A stretch of DNA of 64,000 bases, from contig OZ176050.1 in NCBI GenBank assembly GCA_964247055.1, forward strand, positions 9,672,001-9,736,000, written 5' to 3'. The notes under the pieces are model-generated. The model searched no databases and was not told the origin of the DNA. It saw only the letters and a program-made list of their open reading frames with translations. Positions within the stretch are counted from its first letter, which is position 1, and each line of letters opens with the position of its first letter. Below are positions 30,670 through 43,054 of this stretch, piece by piece. The DNA comes from Paragordius varius (taxonomy: Eukaryota; Nematomorpha). The position numbers and the translations under genes were made by a program.

Positions 30670-32829
30670 ATATACCTACACTACCCTTATCTACCTTTTT
30701 ACCAAAAACATTGATTTAATAACTTCTTCACACATTATCCCTAACACTCTCATCACACTTCTCATTCTAAGCACGTTTGGAAATGTTCAACAAACCATTT
30801 CCGCCTCCGTATAGGCACATGGTACCTACGGTCATAACAATAATAAATTAGATTTAGTAGCAAACGAAATGACCAAGCATTAAATTGACATGCTCGGAAT
30901 TTCTGGATCACACATTCCCTCTTCCGAAACTTTAGAATGTGACAATCATATAATGTATTACTCCAATCAATGTTCGTAAAATTGCAATCCGCATACAAAC
31001 GACCCCTCAACCCATTAATATCTCCCAATTTTACGCCCCTACTCTTACAGCAATGACGTCTGTGAAAAATATTACAGTAATCTGACTTTACGATTTCCCA
31101 AATATCAAAAAAAGATATCATATTTATAGGCTACTTTAATTCTGTCTTAAAAGAACACAAAACACTTCCTATGACGGGCATGGGCTTGGGCAAAAAACCA
31201 GAGATAAGATAGATTAATCAAATTTGTGCTAACCATTGTTTCTTCGTCTCAAACACTTTTTTTAAACAACCTAAACGACGTTTATACAAATGGCGTTTCC
31301 CGTGTCAAAGATACCGTAGCCAAATTGACATATTGGGTATGGTAAAATATACCATTTGCACTTCAAGAGTATTTACAACACTTCAAGTTGGTCTTTGAAC
31401 ATTTCAAGTTGGTCCTTGAACACTTCAAGTTGGTCCTTGAACATTTCATGGTCGTTTGACTTTTTTTGTTTTGTTTTATTATTTTTATCAATTAAATCGT
31501 GTATAATTCATCAATTTTATCATTTTAAACCTATTCTCTTGATTTATCCATATTTTTAAATCACTTTTGATCATTCAGTTACTGTATGTTTTTATTAATT
31601 TTTTAAAAATATATAAATTTTAATAAGATTTCAACATAATTTAAAAAATATAAGTTTTCTGGGTTATTACTTAAAAGTTTTCCTTAAAAACAGTTATAAT
31701 TGATTATTGTCGAATTGAAAAAAGAATTTAGAAACAATAAATTGGTTTTTAATCAAAAATATTAATTTTAAATGAATAATTATATCATAAATCAAGTAAA
31801 TTAGGTTAGAGATTAATAAAATAAATAAATAAAAGCAAAATTTATGGTTAAATCCAAACTTAAAAAACTTTAAGGACCAACTTGAAGTGTTCAAGGACCA
31901 TCTTGAAATGTTCAGGGACCAACTTGAAGTATTCAAGGACACTCTTGAATTGCAAATGGTATATGCAAGTTCATTTCATAATGTTAAATGCTTGCCGGGA
32001 TAGGATTGCTACAGCGACCACAACCTGTGGATTGCCAAACTCTGCATTAAATTACAACTTCCCAAAATATCCAAACTCACCAGAACAAATTTAGAACACA
32101 GTTGACAGTATAATAGAACACATAATGGCAGGTTCTGCAATTTTTTACAATTGAATGCGATAAATACGGATTAAAAATTAACTTTTAAAAAACAAAAGTA
32201 ATACAAATCAACTCGGCTCCAACAACCAACTCAATAATCCTCAACTGAAATCAGATTGAAACCGTAAACAGTTACTATTTGGGCAATATTTTAAACAATG
32301 ACAACAACTCTACTCCAGAAATAAATGAAGTCCCATTGCAAAAGCAGTTACATTCAAATACAACAAGATTTAGACGTCACATGACATCAAACTAAAAACC
32401 AAAATCAGATTAATCATGGCAACAGTATTCCCCACATTACTATGTGGGCGCGAAAGCTGGACGATGAAAAAATATGACGAACGAGTCCAAGTTTGCAGGA
32501 AACTTCTCCAAACAAAATAGTCAGACAAAATTAACTCGACTATTTTAAATAAAATTAATCCTGAAATGTCACTACAGGGCAGACTAATACGCCAAAAACT
32601 ATCCTTTTGGCCATATTGTGAGATCTAACTCACTTGAAAAGTCACTGATGCTGGGAGATGCAAGCGGTGCTCGTAAAAGAGGAAGAAGAACTGGTTGGAT
32701 GAATAACATCCAGAATGAAACCAACCAAACATTATCCGAACTAAACGGCCGATTTTGTATTCTCAATGAATGGAGAAGTTAAATTTTCAATGTTGCAGTT
32801 AGTCGGAATCGACCTTAGCAACAACAACA
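30670..32829 (+). mobile_element. Broken LINE inside the minisatellite, split by a foldback-like element
   Basis: 30805-31340 translates in shifting frames to an AP-type endonuclease (GTWYLRS, IDMLGISGSHIPSS, MTGMGLGKKP, VSNTFFKQPKRRLY, SQIDILGMV). After the insertion at 31348-31963, about 31980-32820 gives the end of the reverse transcriptase protein (YGLKINFKKTKVIQINSA-like, TLLCGRESWTMKKYDE, RKRGRRTGWMNNIQNE). Most of the reverse transcriptase between them is gone. The 3' tail is AGCAACAACAACAAG, a tandem CAA, and the minisatellite resumes at once. It carries many stops and frameshifts. Confidence 0.75.
31348..31963. mobile_element. Foldback-like DNA element, copy 1
   Basis: Both ends start TATACCATTTGCA in inverted orientation and continue into tandem 21-bp units: TTGAACACTTCAAGTTGGTCC on the left (31360-31465) and its complement on the right (31870-31955), about four units each. 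The centre is AT-rich and non-coding. Inverted ends built of short tandem repeats are the mark of foldback elements. It sits within a LINE. Confidence 0.75.
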
Positions 32830-35760
32830 AGAAATACTCTTGGATTTCAAATTGTGGATAAGAAACCCTCCTGTATTTGAACACTTTTATATTAAGAGAC
32901 TCTCGTGGATTTCAACACTTTAGATAATTTCATGGATAGTAAGAAACACTGGTATTGGACACTTTGCAAAATTCATGGATATTAAATAACCGTCTTAGAT
33001 TCTAACACTTTATATTTCATGATAACGGAACACCTCTAGATTTTAATACGTTGAATAATATAATGAATATTAGGTAACACACTTGGATTTGAATACTTTG
33101 ACATTAAAAAACTCTCGTGGATTTTAAGACTTTAGATATTTTCATTTTTATTAAGAAACCCACGTGGATTTGAACATTTTGGATATGGATATAAAGAAAC
33201 TCTCGTGAATTTCAACACAGTGAATTTTGTGGATAGGAAACCCTCATGGATTTGAACACTTTGGATAATTTCATGGATACTAGAAAACACTCGTGAACTT
33301 AAACACTTTGCATAATATCATGGATATTAAGTAACGCTCGCAACACTTTGGATTTCAAGGAATCACTTCTGGATTTTAATACTTTGGATATTCATAGATA
33401 GAAACCCTCATGGTCTATAACACTTTGGATATGGATATAAAGAAACCCTCCTGAATTTCAACACTGAATAATTTTTGGATAAGAAACACCTCATGGATTT
33501 GAACACTTTGGATAATTTCATGGATAAGAAACCTCATGGTTTCGAACACTTTGATTAATTTAATGGATAAGAAACCCTCGTGGATTTGAACACTTTGAAT
33601 AATATCATGGATATTAAGAAATTCTCGTGGATTTTAATATTTTGGTTAATTTGATGCTCAAAAAACACTTCTGGATTTCAATACTTTGGATAATTTTATG
33701 GATAGGAAACACTCGTGGATTTGAACACTTTGGAAGTTTCATAGATATAAAACCCTCGTGGATTTCAACACTTTGGATTATTTCATGGATATTAGTAAAC
33801 TCTTGTGGATTTCAACACTCTGGATAATTCATGGATAGTAACCCACATGGTTTATAACACTTTGGATATGGATATAAAGAAACCCTCCTGAATTTCAACA
33901 CTGAATAATTTCATGGATATTAATAAATTCTCGTGGATTTTAATATTTTGGTTAATTTTATGCTCAAAAAACACTTCTGGATTTCAATACTTTGGATAAT
34001 TTTATGGATAGGAAACACTCGTGGATTTGAACACTTTGGAAGTTTCATAGATAAAAAACCCTCGTGGATTTCAACACTTTGGATTATTTCATGTAGTAAA
34101 CTCTTGTGGATTTCAACACTTTGGATAATTCATAGATAGAAACCCTCATGGTCTATAACACTTTGGATATGGATATAAAGAAACCCTCCTGAATTTCAAC
34201 ACTGAATAATTTTGTGGATAGGAAACACCTCATGGATTTGAACACTTTGGATAATTTCATGGATAAGAAACCTCATGGTTTCGAACACTTTGATTAATTT
34301 AATGGATAAGAAACCCTCGTGGATTTGAACATTTTGAATAATATCATGGATATTAAGAAATTCTCGTGGATTTTAATATTTTGGTTAATTTTATGCTCAA
34401 AAAACACTTCTGGATTTCAATACTTTGGATAATTTTATGGATAGGAAACACTCGTGGATTTGAACACTTTGGAAGTTTCATAGATATAAAACCCTCGTGG
34501 ATTTCAACACTTTGAATTATTTCATGGATATTAGTAAACTCTTGTGGATTTCAACACTCTGGATAATTCATGGATAGTAGCCCACATGGTTTATAACACT
34601 TTGGATATGGATATAAAGAAACCCTCCTGAATTTCAACACTGAATAATTTTGTGGATAGGAAACCCTCATGGATTTGAACACTTTGGATAATTTCACGGA
34701 TACTAAAAAAACACTCGTGGACTTGAACACTTTGCATAATATCATGGATATTAAGTAACGCTCATAACACTTTGGATTTCATGATTAAGAATCACTTCTG
34801 GATTTCAATACTTTGGAAAATTTAATGGATATTAGGAAACACTCGTGGATTTGAATACTTTGATATGGAAAAACTCTCGTGGATTTTAAGATTTTCATGG
34901 TTATTAAGAAACTCTGGGTTTGAACACTTTGATTAATTTAATGGATAAGAAACCCTCTTGGATATTAACACTTTGCATAATATCATGGATATTAGGAAAC
35001 CCACTTAGATTTCAGCATTTTGGATAATTATATGATTGAGAAACACTTCTGGATTTCAATACTTTGGATAATTACATGGATAGGAAACACTCGTCGATTG
35101 AGCACTTTGGAAGTTTCATAGATATGAAACACTCGTAGATTTCAACACTTTGGATATTTTCATGGATATTAGTAAACTCTTGTGGATTTCAACACTTTGG
35201 ATAATTCATAGATAGAAACCCTCATGGTTTATAACGCTTTGGATATGGATATAAAGAAACCCTCCTGAATTTCAACACTGTGAATAATTTTGTGGATAGG
35301 AAACTCATGGATTTGAAAACTTTGGATAATTTCATGGATAAGAAAAATCATGGATTCGAACACTTTGGATAATTTTATGGATATTAAGAAACTCTCGTGG
35401 ATTTGAACATGATGGATATTAAGAAATTCTCGTGGATTTCAACATTTTGGTTAATTTTATGCTCAAAAAAAACTTCTGGATTTCAATACTTTGGATAATT
35501 TTATGGATATTAGGAAACACTCGTGGATTTGAAGGAAGTTTCATAGATATGAAACCCTCGTGGATTTCAACACTTTGGATTATTTCATGGATATTAGTAG
35601 AACTCTCGTGAATTTTAACTCTTTAAGAAACCCTGGGTTCGAACGCTTTGCATAATTTCATTGGTATTAAGTAACCCTCGTAGATTTCAACACTTTGGAT
35701 AATTTCATGGATATTAAGAAACGCTCGTGGTTTTATACACTATGGTATTATGAATTGGGT
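32830..35760. repeat. 46-48-bp minisatellite, right block with higher-order repeats
   Basis: The same unit as the block at 29.7-30.65 kb, about 60 units. Superimposed is a longer period: the segment beginning GAAACCCTCATGGTCTATAA at 33401 recurs at 34139 (738 bp) and a variant at 35215, each with the same order of variant units (TTATGCTCAAAAAACACTTC, GAAGTTTCATAGATA, TTAGTAAACTCTTGTGG). This implies segmental amplification of blocks within the array. Confidence 0.88.
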
Positions 35761-35859
35761 AATTTTGGTATTTATGTGTGTTAATAATCCTTTTGGATTT
35801 CAGACGTGTAGAAATGTTCTTCATAGTGCAATTATAGATTATAAAATGTTTTTCGTTTC

Positions 35860-37000
35860 TATGCTTCTAAATTCCTTAAATGCCGCATTAAGTTAATTTT
35901 CGGAAAACTTATCAGGTTTAATAAGGACCTGAAATATTACCCGTTAAAAAGGCAAAAATTTAATTCAATTTTTTAAATTAGCCATTAATTAGGCCCTTTA
36001 CACCCTAAAAATGCGCTATCAGTGAACTATTATTAGTTTTGAAGCCATTCTTCCAAAAACTATTAAGTACATATTAAATTAGTGATGATTTCAAGCATTC
36101 CCGTATAAAAAAAATTTTTTTCGAACGTCTTTTTTATATTGGCCTCTGGTTAGGGGGCTACCTGCCAACAGCTGCGCCACTATACCGATACAGGGTGACT
36201 TTGGAGGCAAATTAAAATTTATCAGGCCATATAAGTTTGATAAGGGCTTCAATATTACCCGTAAAAAGGCAAAAATTTAAGTTGTTGTTGTTGTTGATAA
36301 ATTAAATCACCCCTTAATTAGGCCCCTGACCTGAAAAATGCGCCACAATAGAATGACTTTTGGTTTTGAGGCAATTTTTTGAAAATCCCACAGGGGAATA
36401 TGGAATCAGTCATGATTCCAGGTATTACCCGAATTAAGGTTTAATCGAGCGTTTTTTTGTTTCCTACCTGGTTAGGGGGCTATCCGCATAAATCTGTCAC
36501 ACCATATTGATACAGCATGCCTTTGGAGCCAAATTTCAAAAAACATGTCTAATAGGAACATATGGAATCCATGGTAATTCCAGATATTCCCCATATAAAG
36601 GCAAAATTTTGCTTAACGCTTTTTAATACCTGGCCCTGGGTAAGGGCTACCTAAAAAACTGCGCCACTATATAGTTGTTTTGGAGCTAATTTACAGTAAA
36701 TTTATGAAGTTCTATGAGTCAATTAAAAACTTGAAATTTTACCCGTAACTAGATAAAAAAGTCAGGCGTTTTTTTATCAGCCGTTAATTTGGGGCCTTTA
36801 TGCTCCTTATGCCATCATATAACGATTATTTAGTGTTGAGGTATTTTTTCGAACAACCCATTAGACGATGGTATCAAATATGCTTTCAAATATTTATATA
36901 ACTTAGCGCTTTTTATATCGGCCTATGGGTAGGGGTCTAGTGGTTTAAACTGAGACGCCATACAAAAATGGCGTGGTTTTGGAGCTGATTAAAAAACTTA
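35860..37000. repeat. Degenerate satellite related to the 27-29 kb array
   Basis: Recurrent strings AAAAGGCAAAAATTTAA, CTGGTTAGGGGGCTACC, CTGCGCCACTATA and TTTGGAGCCAAATT appear at irregular 150-340-bp spacing. AAAGGCAAAAATTTTAG and GGTAAGGAGCTAC in the 27-29 kb units correspond, so the two arrays seem to share ancestry and flank the minisatellite. A GTTGTTGTTGTTGTTG run lies at 36279-36294. Confidence 0.65.
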
Positions 37001-38180
37001 AGATGACATACGAGTTTTAAACACATTTCTGGCGAATTTGTACATCATTTTTTCCTTTAAAAAGGGATCAAAAAGGAAATACTTTTTATATTCCTTGATC
37101 CCAGCTGTGTGAACACAATTTCAAAATAAAACTTTTAACCATAATTTCGTAAAACTAAAATCTTAAATTAAATCCTGATAGTTGAATATTAACTTTTATA
37201 AGGGACAGTTTAAATATGGTCAATTTAGAGTATACAATATTTGAGCCTATTCAAAAACCTGTAAAAGAATAATTAAAGACATTTTTTTTATTTAATGTTT
37301 TTCATTATTTTATCTCCATTACCTCTATTTATTGCAAATTAATAAGAATAATTATCGCTGAGACTAAGTCACAACGACACGTTACAGGGCCAGATAGGTA
37401 CATATAAAGCCTAAATTACATACATAAATAATTTTTTCCATATTTCAAAATCTGTCAAGTGTGCCTTACACCACACTTGAAAAATCTATATGTTTTAATC
37501 ATAAGATTTTTTACAACCTCCGAATCAAGTTTTCTTGCTTGACTTAAGTCCTATAATGTTAGTTTTTTATCACATGAAAGCAAGCCATGACTTGAAAAAC
37601 TTGCAAGTCAAAAAAATTTTTTTCTCACCCCACCCTATACAATGATTTTTTTTAATGCAAAACAAAATCCTCATCTCAAACTTTTTCGCGGTCATTTTTT
37701 CTACAATTTTTTATATCGCCATTGCATCAGGCAAATAAGTGTATATTATGGTTATATGTAAGTAATTAACTTTAAAAAGCTTTCAGGCTATATTTTATCA
37801 ACAAAAATTTGATATCATTATTATAACATCAGTTCGTTTCAATCGTGTTTTGGAGTGATCCCAATTTTAGAGTCACAAATATGAAACTGGCTTTTTTATC
37901 TAATACATGAGAGCAAAGACTGTTAATAAATTAATTTTCAAAACAAAATTGAGCTCTAGGATATAACATTACCCGAATATGTAGAGTTGATAAAAAATAA
38001 TTTGACTTCCAGGGGCGAGGCTACAGTATTGGTGTATATCTCTATTGATGATATGAATAATTATTTGCTTGGTTTTTATATTTATTAAAAACCATACGTT
38101 TATTTAAACAAATTGAACATATGTGGCAATTTGAATAAAGATATTTTAAACAGGTGAAAATTTAAATACTTACCTGCGAA
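37001..38180. other. Upstream region of the tetraspanin
   Basis: No gene seen. About 37750-38010 is an inverted relative of 46130-46390 (GTGTTTTGGAGTGATCC, TCTAATACATGAGAGCAA, GAGCTCTAGG), so part of it is an interspersed repeat. A promoter cannot be picked out. Confidence 0.5.
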
Positions 38181-39563
38181 ATGGCAAAACGTTTTGAAAC
38201 TTTGGCAGCTTTAGCCTGCTTCAAAACATTACTCATGATATTTAATATACTATTTTGGGTAAAAATTTTTTAACAATTAGTTCAGCGGTTTATTGCTCAT
38301 ATGCATTGGAATTTGGTCTAAAGTTTCTCTTTACGTATATACACAATTATCGGTCAACAATTACGCTTTTACTCCCTATCTTCTTATTGCTATTGGAGCT
38401 TTGATACTTTCAGCTAGTATTCTTGGTTGTTGCTGTACAGCGAAAGCTACTGCTAAATTTTTATATTTGGTAAATTTTAGTTTAATTTTTAAAGTATGCT
38501 GGTATACTGCTTCTTATATTTTTGCTGGAATTCATTGCTGGTATCTCTTTTTATGCCAAACGGCACAAGGTTAATTTCGTTATATATTTTTATAGATAAT
38601 TGATGGCTTTAAACTTGGTCTAAACTATTCTATTCACCATTACCCTTATCAGGATGAAAGATCAATTGATTACCTTCAAAAAGCTGTATCCATTTTTATT
38701 TTATTTGGTATATATTTAGCTTAAATGCTGTGGTGTTGATGGCTATACCGATTGGTTTGAAACTCAATATGGGAGTTTTAATGATTCCGTACCTTTAAGC
38801 TGTTGTTCTACCGTTCCGCTTTCTCATTGCGTTCACTCCGGTCTCTCGCCTAACTCATCATTGGTGGAAAATAGTATATTTACACAGGTGCTTATTTTTA
38901 TTTTTAAGTTAAAAATTATGTAATATAGATAGATAGCTATATTATATTATTGACTGTTTATCTAATTAAAATCGATTTTTTGGTCGTGTTTTACAGACAT
39001 TTTTAATAGTAAATAATTTTTCAAGGTTATTTATTGCTTTCATTGACCATAATGAGACGAATCCTTATCATCTTATTTAAATATTTAATTCTGATAGAAA
39101 CTTTAAGATCAAAATATATTTTTCGGCCACAAAAAATATTAAATATATACATAACAACCATTAATGATTTAATTATTTTCGTATTTCATTTTAAATTCGT
39201 TCCCATGTTTTACAATATTGTAAGCGTAAAGTTAACATAATTTTATTTAATACGAATATTCATGAATATACTAAATCAAAATAGGGATGCTACGATAAAG
39301 TCACAAAATTTGTCAACAGCAATATGGCAACTATTGGGGGTTCAGCGTTTTCTATTGCCTTTTTTAATGTAATATTTATACCTATTATTAGATTTTAACT
39401 TTATCTTATCTTTTTTTGTTTTCCATACGAATTTAATATTATAAATTATATTTAAAGAATTAATATATTATGCTTATTTATTTTATAGGTATTAGGCCTA
39501 CTGTTAAGCGTTTTCCTAGCTCGAAGCGCCAGTAAAGCGCAATATGAAAATATTGAAAATTGA
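38181..39563 (+). CDS. Tetraspanin, TSPAN6/7-like (complete, 7 exons)
   Basis: Four-pass membrane organiser protein. Exons 38181-38258, 38281-38469, 38495-38569, 38596-38685, 38720-38887, 39285-39368 and 39489-39563 give 252 residues. The first four introns are 22, 25, 26 and 34 nt; the last two are 397 and 120 nt. It reads MAKRFETLAALACFKTLL, TM1 with LLICIGIWSK, TM2 LLIAIGALILSASILGCC, TM3 GILLLIFLLEFIAGISFY, and a large extracellular loop with CCG (LKCCGVDGY), SCC, a further Cys (SHC) and GCYD. That makes the six-cysteine pattern, followed by TM4 GLLLSVFLARSASKAQYENIEN. The last residues resemble the C terminus of human TSPAN6/7 (ITANQYEMV). Gene-level orthology was not tested. ATTAAA 30 nt after the stop may serve polyadenylation. 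Confidence 0.92.
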
Positions 39564-39623
39564 AAAGTATCGCAAAACTTTTGTATATATGGAATTAAAA
39601 CATTATATTATTGCTTTTGATAG

Positions 39624-39625
<2 letters not shown>

Positions 39626-39659
<34 letters not shown>
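39626..39659. repeat. AT dinucleotide microsatellite
   Basis: About 17 AT units just past the tetraspanin gene. Confidence 0.9.
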
Positions 39660-39663
<4 letters not shown>

Positions 39664-39792
39664 TATTTATGCTTGTCTTCGAAATTAATTCCGCATATAT
39701 TCTTTTTTATGTTATATTTATAATATAGAGTTTTTCAAAATAAATTAAAAGTTTTGTTTAATTAATTTTTGTGGACAATGCTTTTCTTTAAG

Positions 39793-39870
39793 GCAGTGGT
39801 TCCCGACTTTTTTTGTTCGCGTCCACCAAATCGAAAACTAAAATACTACCGCCCCCCACCCCTCCTATCA
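39793..39870 (+). mobile_element. hAT-like terminal remnant
   Basis: CAGTGGTTCCCGACTTTTTT followed by GTTCGCGTCCACC resembles the ends of many hAT-type MITEs. No matching right end or target duplication was located, so the call is weak. Confidence 0.35.
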
Positions 39871-39944
39871 AAAAAGAAAGTTAAAAATGCAAAATATATT
39901 ATAATACTGTACGGCGAAAATGGGGATCAAAAAATAAATAATGA

Positions 39945-41020
39945 ATTTTATATCATATAGCTAAAAGCATCATGATAATGAATATCCACACGATAATAAT
40001 AGAAAAAAGCTATCGAAAAATCGCATTTGTATCCCACATTAGCCTAAATAAAATTAAATACAATAGATGAAAACGTGTCAACTAAATTTTATATTTTTAA
40101 ATTGCCATGACGATAGATAGATAGATGGCTGTTGTCAAGGGGTCCCTTGGCATCCCGTCGTGACGGGGTTTAGGTGTTTGATCATTGCATTGAAGGATTT
40201 TTTGTTTAACAAGCCCCCGGCTTTTATGTTTTTGGCCTGTAGGTCTTGGGTAATGTTTTTGTCCCATGTTATTGCTGGACGACCAACTCTGTTTTGTTTG
40301 TTTGGCTTAAGGGTTATATTTTTAATCCAATTATCGTTATCTAATCTTTGAATGCGACCGTAATAGCCAAGTCTACGGATTTGAATATATTTTGGAATTG
40401 GTAGGATTTGTTTATCATGAGAGATTGTTCGCTTAAATGTACATTCTTTGTTCCATATTATCCAGCATATTTTCCTGTGTTTTACTTATTTGCCATGTTT
40501 CGCAAGCATAAGTTATAGTAGGTCTAACGCCAATTAGGTATATTTTGTTTTTTGTTTTTGTAGATATGTGTTTGTTGGGTAAATATGTATTTATATTGGT
40601 TGTATCTACCCCAACCAATTCTTATGCGATTTTTGATGGCTTCAGATGAACCTCCTTAAGCGGAAATGGTATCACCAAGGTAGGTAAACTTTTGTACTTT
40701 TTGAATTTCGCTGTCACCTATTTTAAGGTAGATTTCAGCTTCTATGGGTGTATTGTTTGGATAGAGTACATGGGGGGCATATGTAATTATTATTATTTTT
40801 TAAAGTTCCATTTAATCCTGAACATGGTTTGTGTAACCAGTATAGACACTTAGTGCATTGGATGGAGTTTAGTCCCACATTTTTTAAGCATGCGCGGCAT
40901 GGGTATTTGATTCTATCAGTCTTTTTGTCTCCTGTTATAATCTTTGCCATGAGGATAATAAGCGCAAATCATTATCAAGAAAGATTTAAATTTTTACGGA
41001 TGCTCCCAGAAAGATTTTAA
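39945..41020. repeat. Fragment of the 2.3-kb palindromic family, split by a LINE
   Basis: 39945-40101 (AGCTAAAAGCATCATGATAATGAATATC in two parts, then CGCATTT and ACGTGTCAACTAAATTTT) and 40953-41020 (AGCGCAAATCATTATCAAGA, then CAGAAAGATTTTAACAGG) match one arm of the element in ATG3 intron 5. The break is the LINE at 40111-40943. Confidence 0.6.
40111..40943 (-). mobile_element. 5'-truncated LINE with PHD-like finger and target duplication
   Basis: Minus strand. 40943-40735 encodes a cysteine-rich finger (CRACLKN, SIQCTKCLYWLHKPCSG, YICPPC) of the kind that follows the reverse transcriptase in several invertebrate LINEs. Next come QKFTYLGDTIS and GVRPTITYACETW, then RVGRPAITW-like terminal sequence in broken frames. 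The 3' end has tandem ATCT units (plus strand GATAGATAGATAGATGG). The 9-bp TTGCCATGA at 40102-40110 and 40944-40952 is a likely target duplication, lying in the arm of an older repeat. Confidence 0.78.
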
Positions 41021-43050
41021 CAGGCCTGGGGTATCTAACGACCCCAATTTGATCGATGTAATGAAATGAATGTGTCGTATCCAAGTGTTAAGAATAAAAA
41101 ATAAATAAATTATATAAAAAGTTTTCTAAACCGCGGTTTGTATATAAAAAATATGTCTCACTTTTTAATTATACCAAAGACCTATGGCATGATTTAAGTC
41201 CCTCGAAAATAAATGACCTACATATTAATTTTTTTTATCGTTAAGATTTTTATCGTTAAGAATTTTATCGGTACATTTACCCATTATCAAGACTTATCTT
41301 CTTTAGTCAGTAGAATTATATTTGCACACGTTTCATGTAGTGCAGCGGAAATAAGTTTTTTAAGGCTTAAAATATTTCCCATAGAAACCGTTTAGATGAA
41401 AATCGTTTAAGCAAATTAATGGCCATTATATTTAATTTACGGCATGATGTTAACACAACTAGCAGTGAATGAGGATAAAATATTTATTGATTCATTTTTT
41501 GTAGTAAGGTTAATAAATTTTATTAAATTTATGGGTCTTTGACTAGACTAGAGCATGTGTAAGTATCAAAAGAATTTTTCTCGCTATTAATAATTTAAAA
41601 CATTGTTTTATTAAATTTAATTCTTAACGCAAGTTTATCTTTTGGCTCAGATCTAAAACTTTTTATAATTCCTTTATGATTCCAGAAATCGTTAATTGTG
41701 GAAATTTAATAAATTTAAAATTTTCAGTCTATTTCTCTCCTAGGTCATACCCCCTTTTTTAAAAAGGGGGTCAAAATCACAACCCTAATATCACATTTTA
41801 AAGATGACAGAATACTGAAATTATAGATACACAGTGAGTGCACAATATCAGGAAGGAAAAAATATCCCGACGATACATATTCTGATAGATTAATGTATCA
41901 AGTTATTATAGGGCTCCTGGTTTTGGACGTTTTAAGTGAAGTAATGAAGTTACTACCACGTTTTTGACAATTGCTCCATATCGAAAAGTGGCAAAAATGT
42001 GATTTTTATGCTAAACAATTTTTTTTGGTAGCTTAAAGCATCATTTCAAAAATTGTCACAAAAATGTATCATTTAATACTATATTTAAATAAAAAACTTG
42101 AACCCCTAAATGACTTAAATTAAAGACGAAAATGCCGATATTGCAGGATAAGAATTTTAAATATATGCATATGACTGAAAAATGTATTTTCTAGTAAAAT
42201 GGTTATTTTGTTAAAATTCAATTTATAACAAATTGAGGCGGAGTTCAAGGTATTTTGAAGCGTAAAAACGTAGTATAGAAACTTTTTAAGATGTACTAAA
42301 AACACTAAATACATATTTATCACCTCAGATTTTTGATTAAAACGTAAATTAAAGTTAAATAAAACATATGTTTATTGTAAAAAACATTAAAGTCAAACAC
42401 CTCCTAAAATCAAAACACTGAAGTGTTTGAAATGTTCCGCGTCATCAAATTACATAATGCACATAAAAAATAAAATCTTGGCAAAATATATATCTTCCGT
42501 TAGAAAGATAAATCGGATTCTCATGGTTATTTTGGTTTTAGGCCTTACGAGTCATTAAAGTATTTACACTTTTGTTAATTGTTTTATATCCAAAATTATA
42601 AAATTCTCACATCATTCTAAATAAAATGGTGAATTCTAATCACTTCATTCCAAAAAATCTAACTATATTTTAAACACAATATAAAACAATATTTTTATAA
42701 ATTTTAAATTTTAGATGCTGGTTCCGAAAGTTTCATATTAATGTGTAAGTTCTTGTAAATAAAGAAGAATAGGCCGAGAATGCGCGATGAAAATTTTAGA
42801 TATATGCTAAATTTCGAATGAAAAAAGTTTTTTTCCGAAAAATAAATATGCTTTAAAATATAATCTATAACAAAATATTTGTGAAGCTTTTATGATATCT
42901 TAAAACAAAGTGGAAATTCTATGCCTATATTTATATAATATTCCTTACTTGTAAACTTTTTGTCAAAGAAAAGATAAAACTGATCTTTGTTCATAGATAT
43001 AAAATCAAGATGGGAGAAATTATTTAAAAAGCATGTTTTTATAAAAAAAT
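41021..43050. repeat. F1-family palindromic repeats, no gene
   Basis: Family ends begin near 41879 (TATTCTGATAGATTAATGTATC) and 42495 (GTTAGAAAGATAAATCGG), each followed by the GGCCTTACGAGTCATTAAAG-type motif. Internal strings such as GATTTTTGATTAAAACG recur. CCCCCTTTTTTAAAAAGGGGG at 41751-41771 is a perfect short palindrome. Confidence 0.5.
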
Positions 43051-43054
43051 ATTA

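Noticed and set aside
30762-31121. 119-codon open frame on the minus strand
   Set aside because: The plus strand here reads as a decayed LINE endonuclease (IDMLGISGSHIPSS, VSNTFFKQPKRRLY); the minus frame is its shadow and matches no family.
33627-34745. Several open frames rich in WISTLWII and RVS repeats
   Set aside because: They are translations of the minisatellite; the repeat unit length and variants explain them.
41213-41395. Small plus-strand frame with a SCSAAEISFLRLK string
   Set aside because: Vaguely like a hAT dimerisation end but too short and isolated to support a call.
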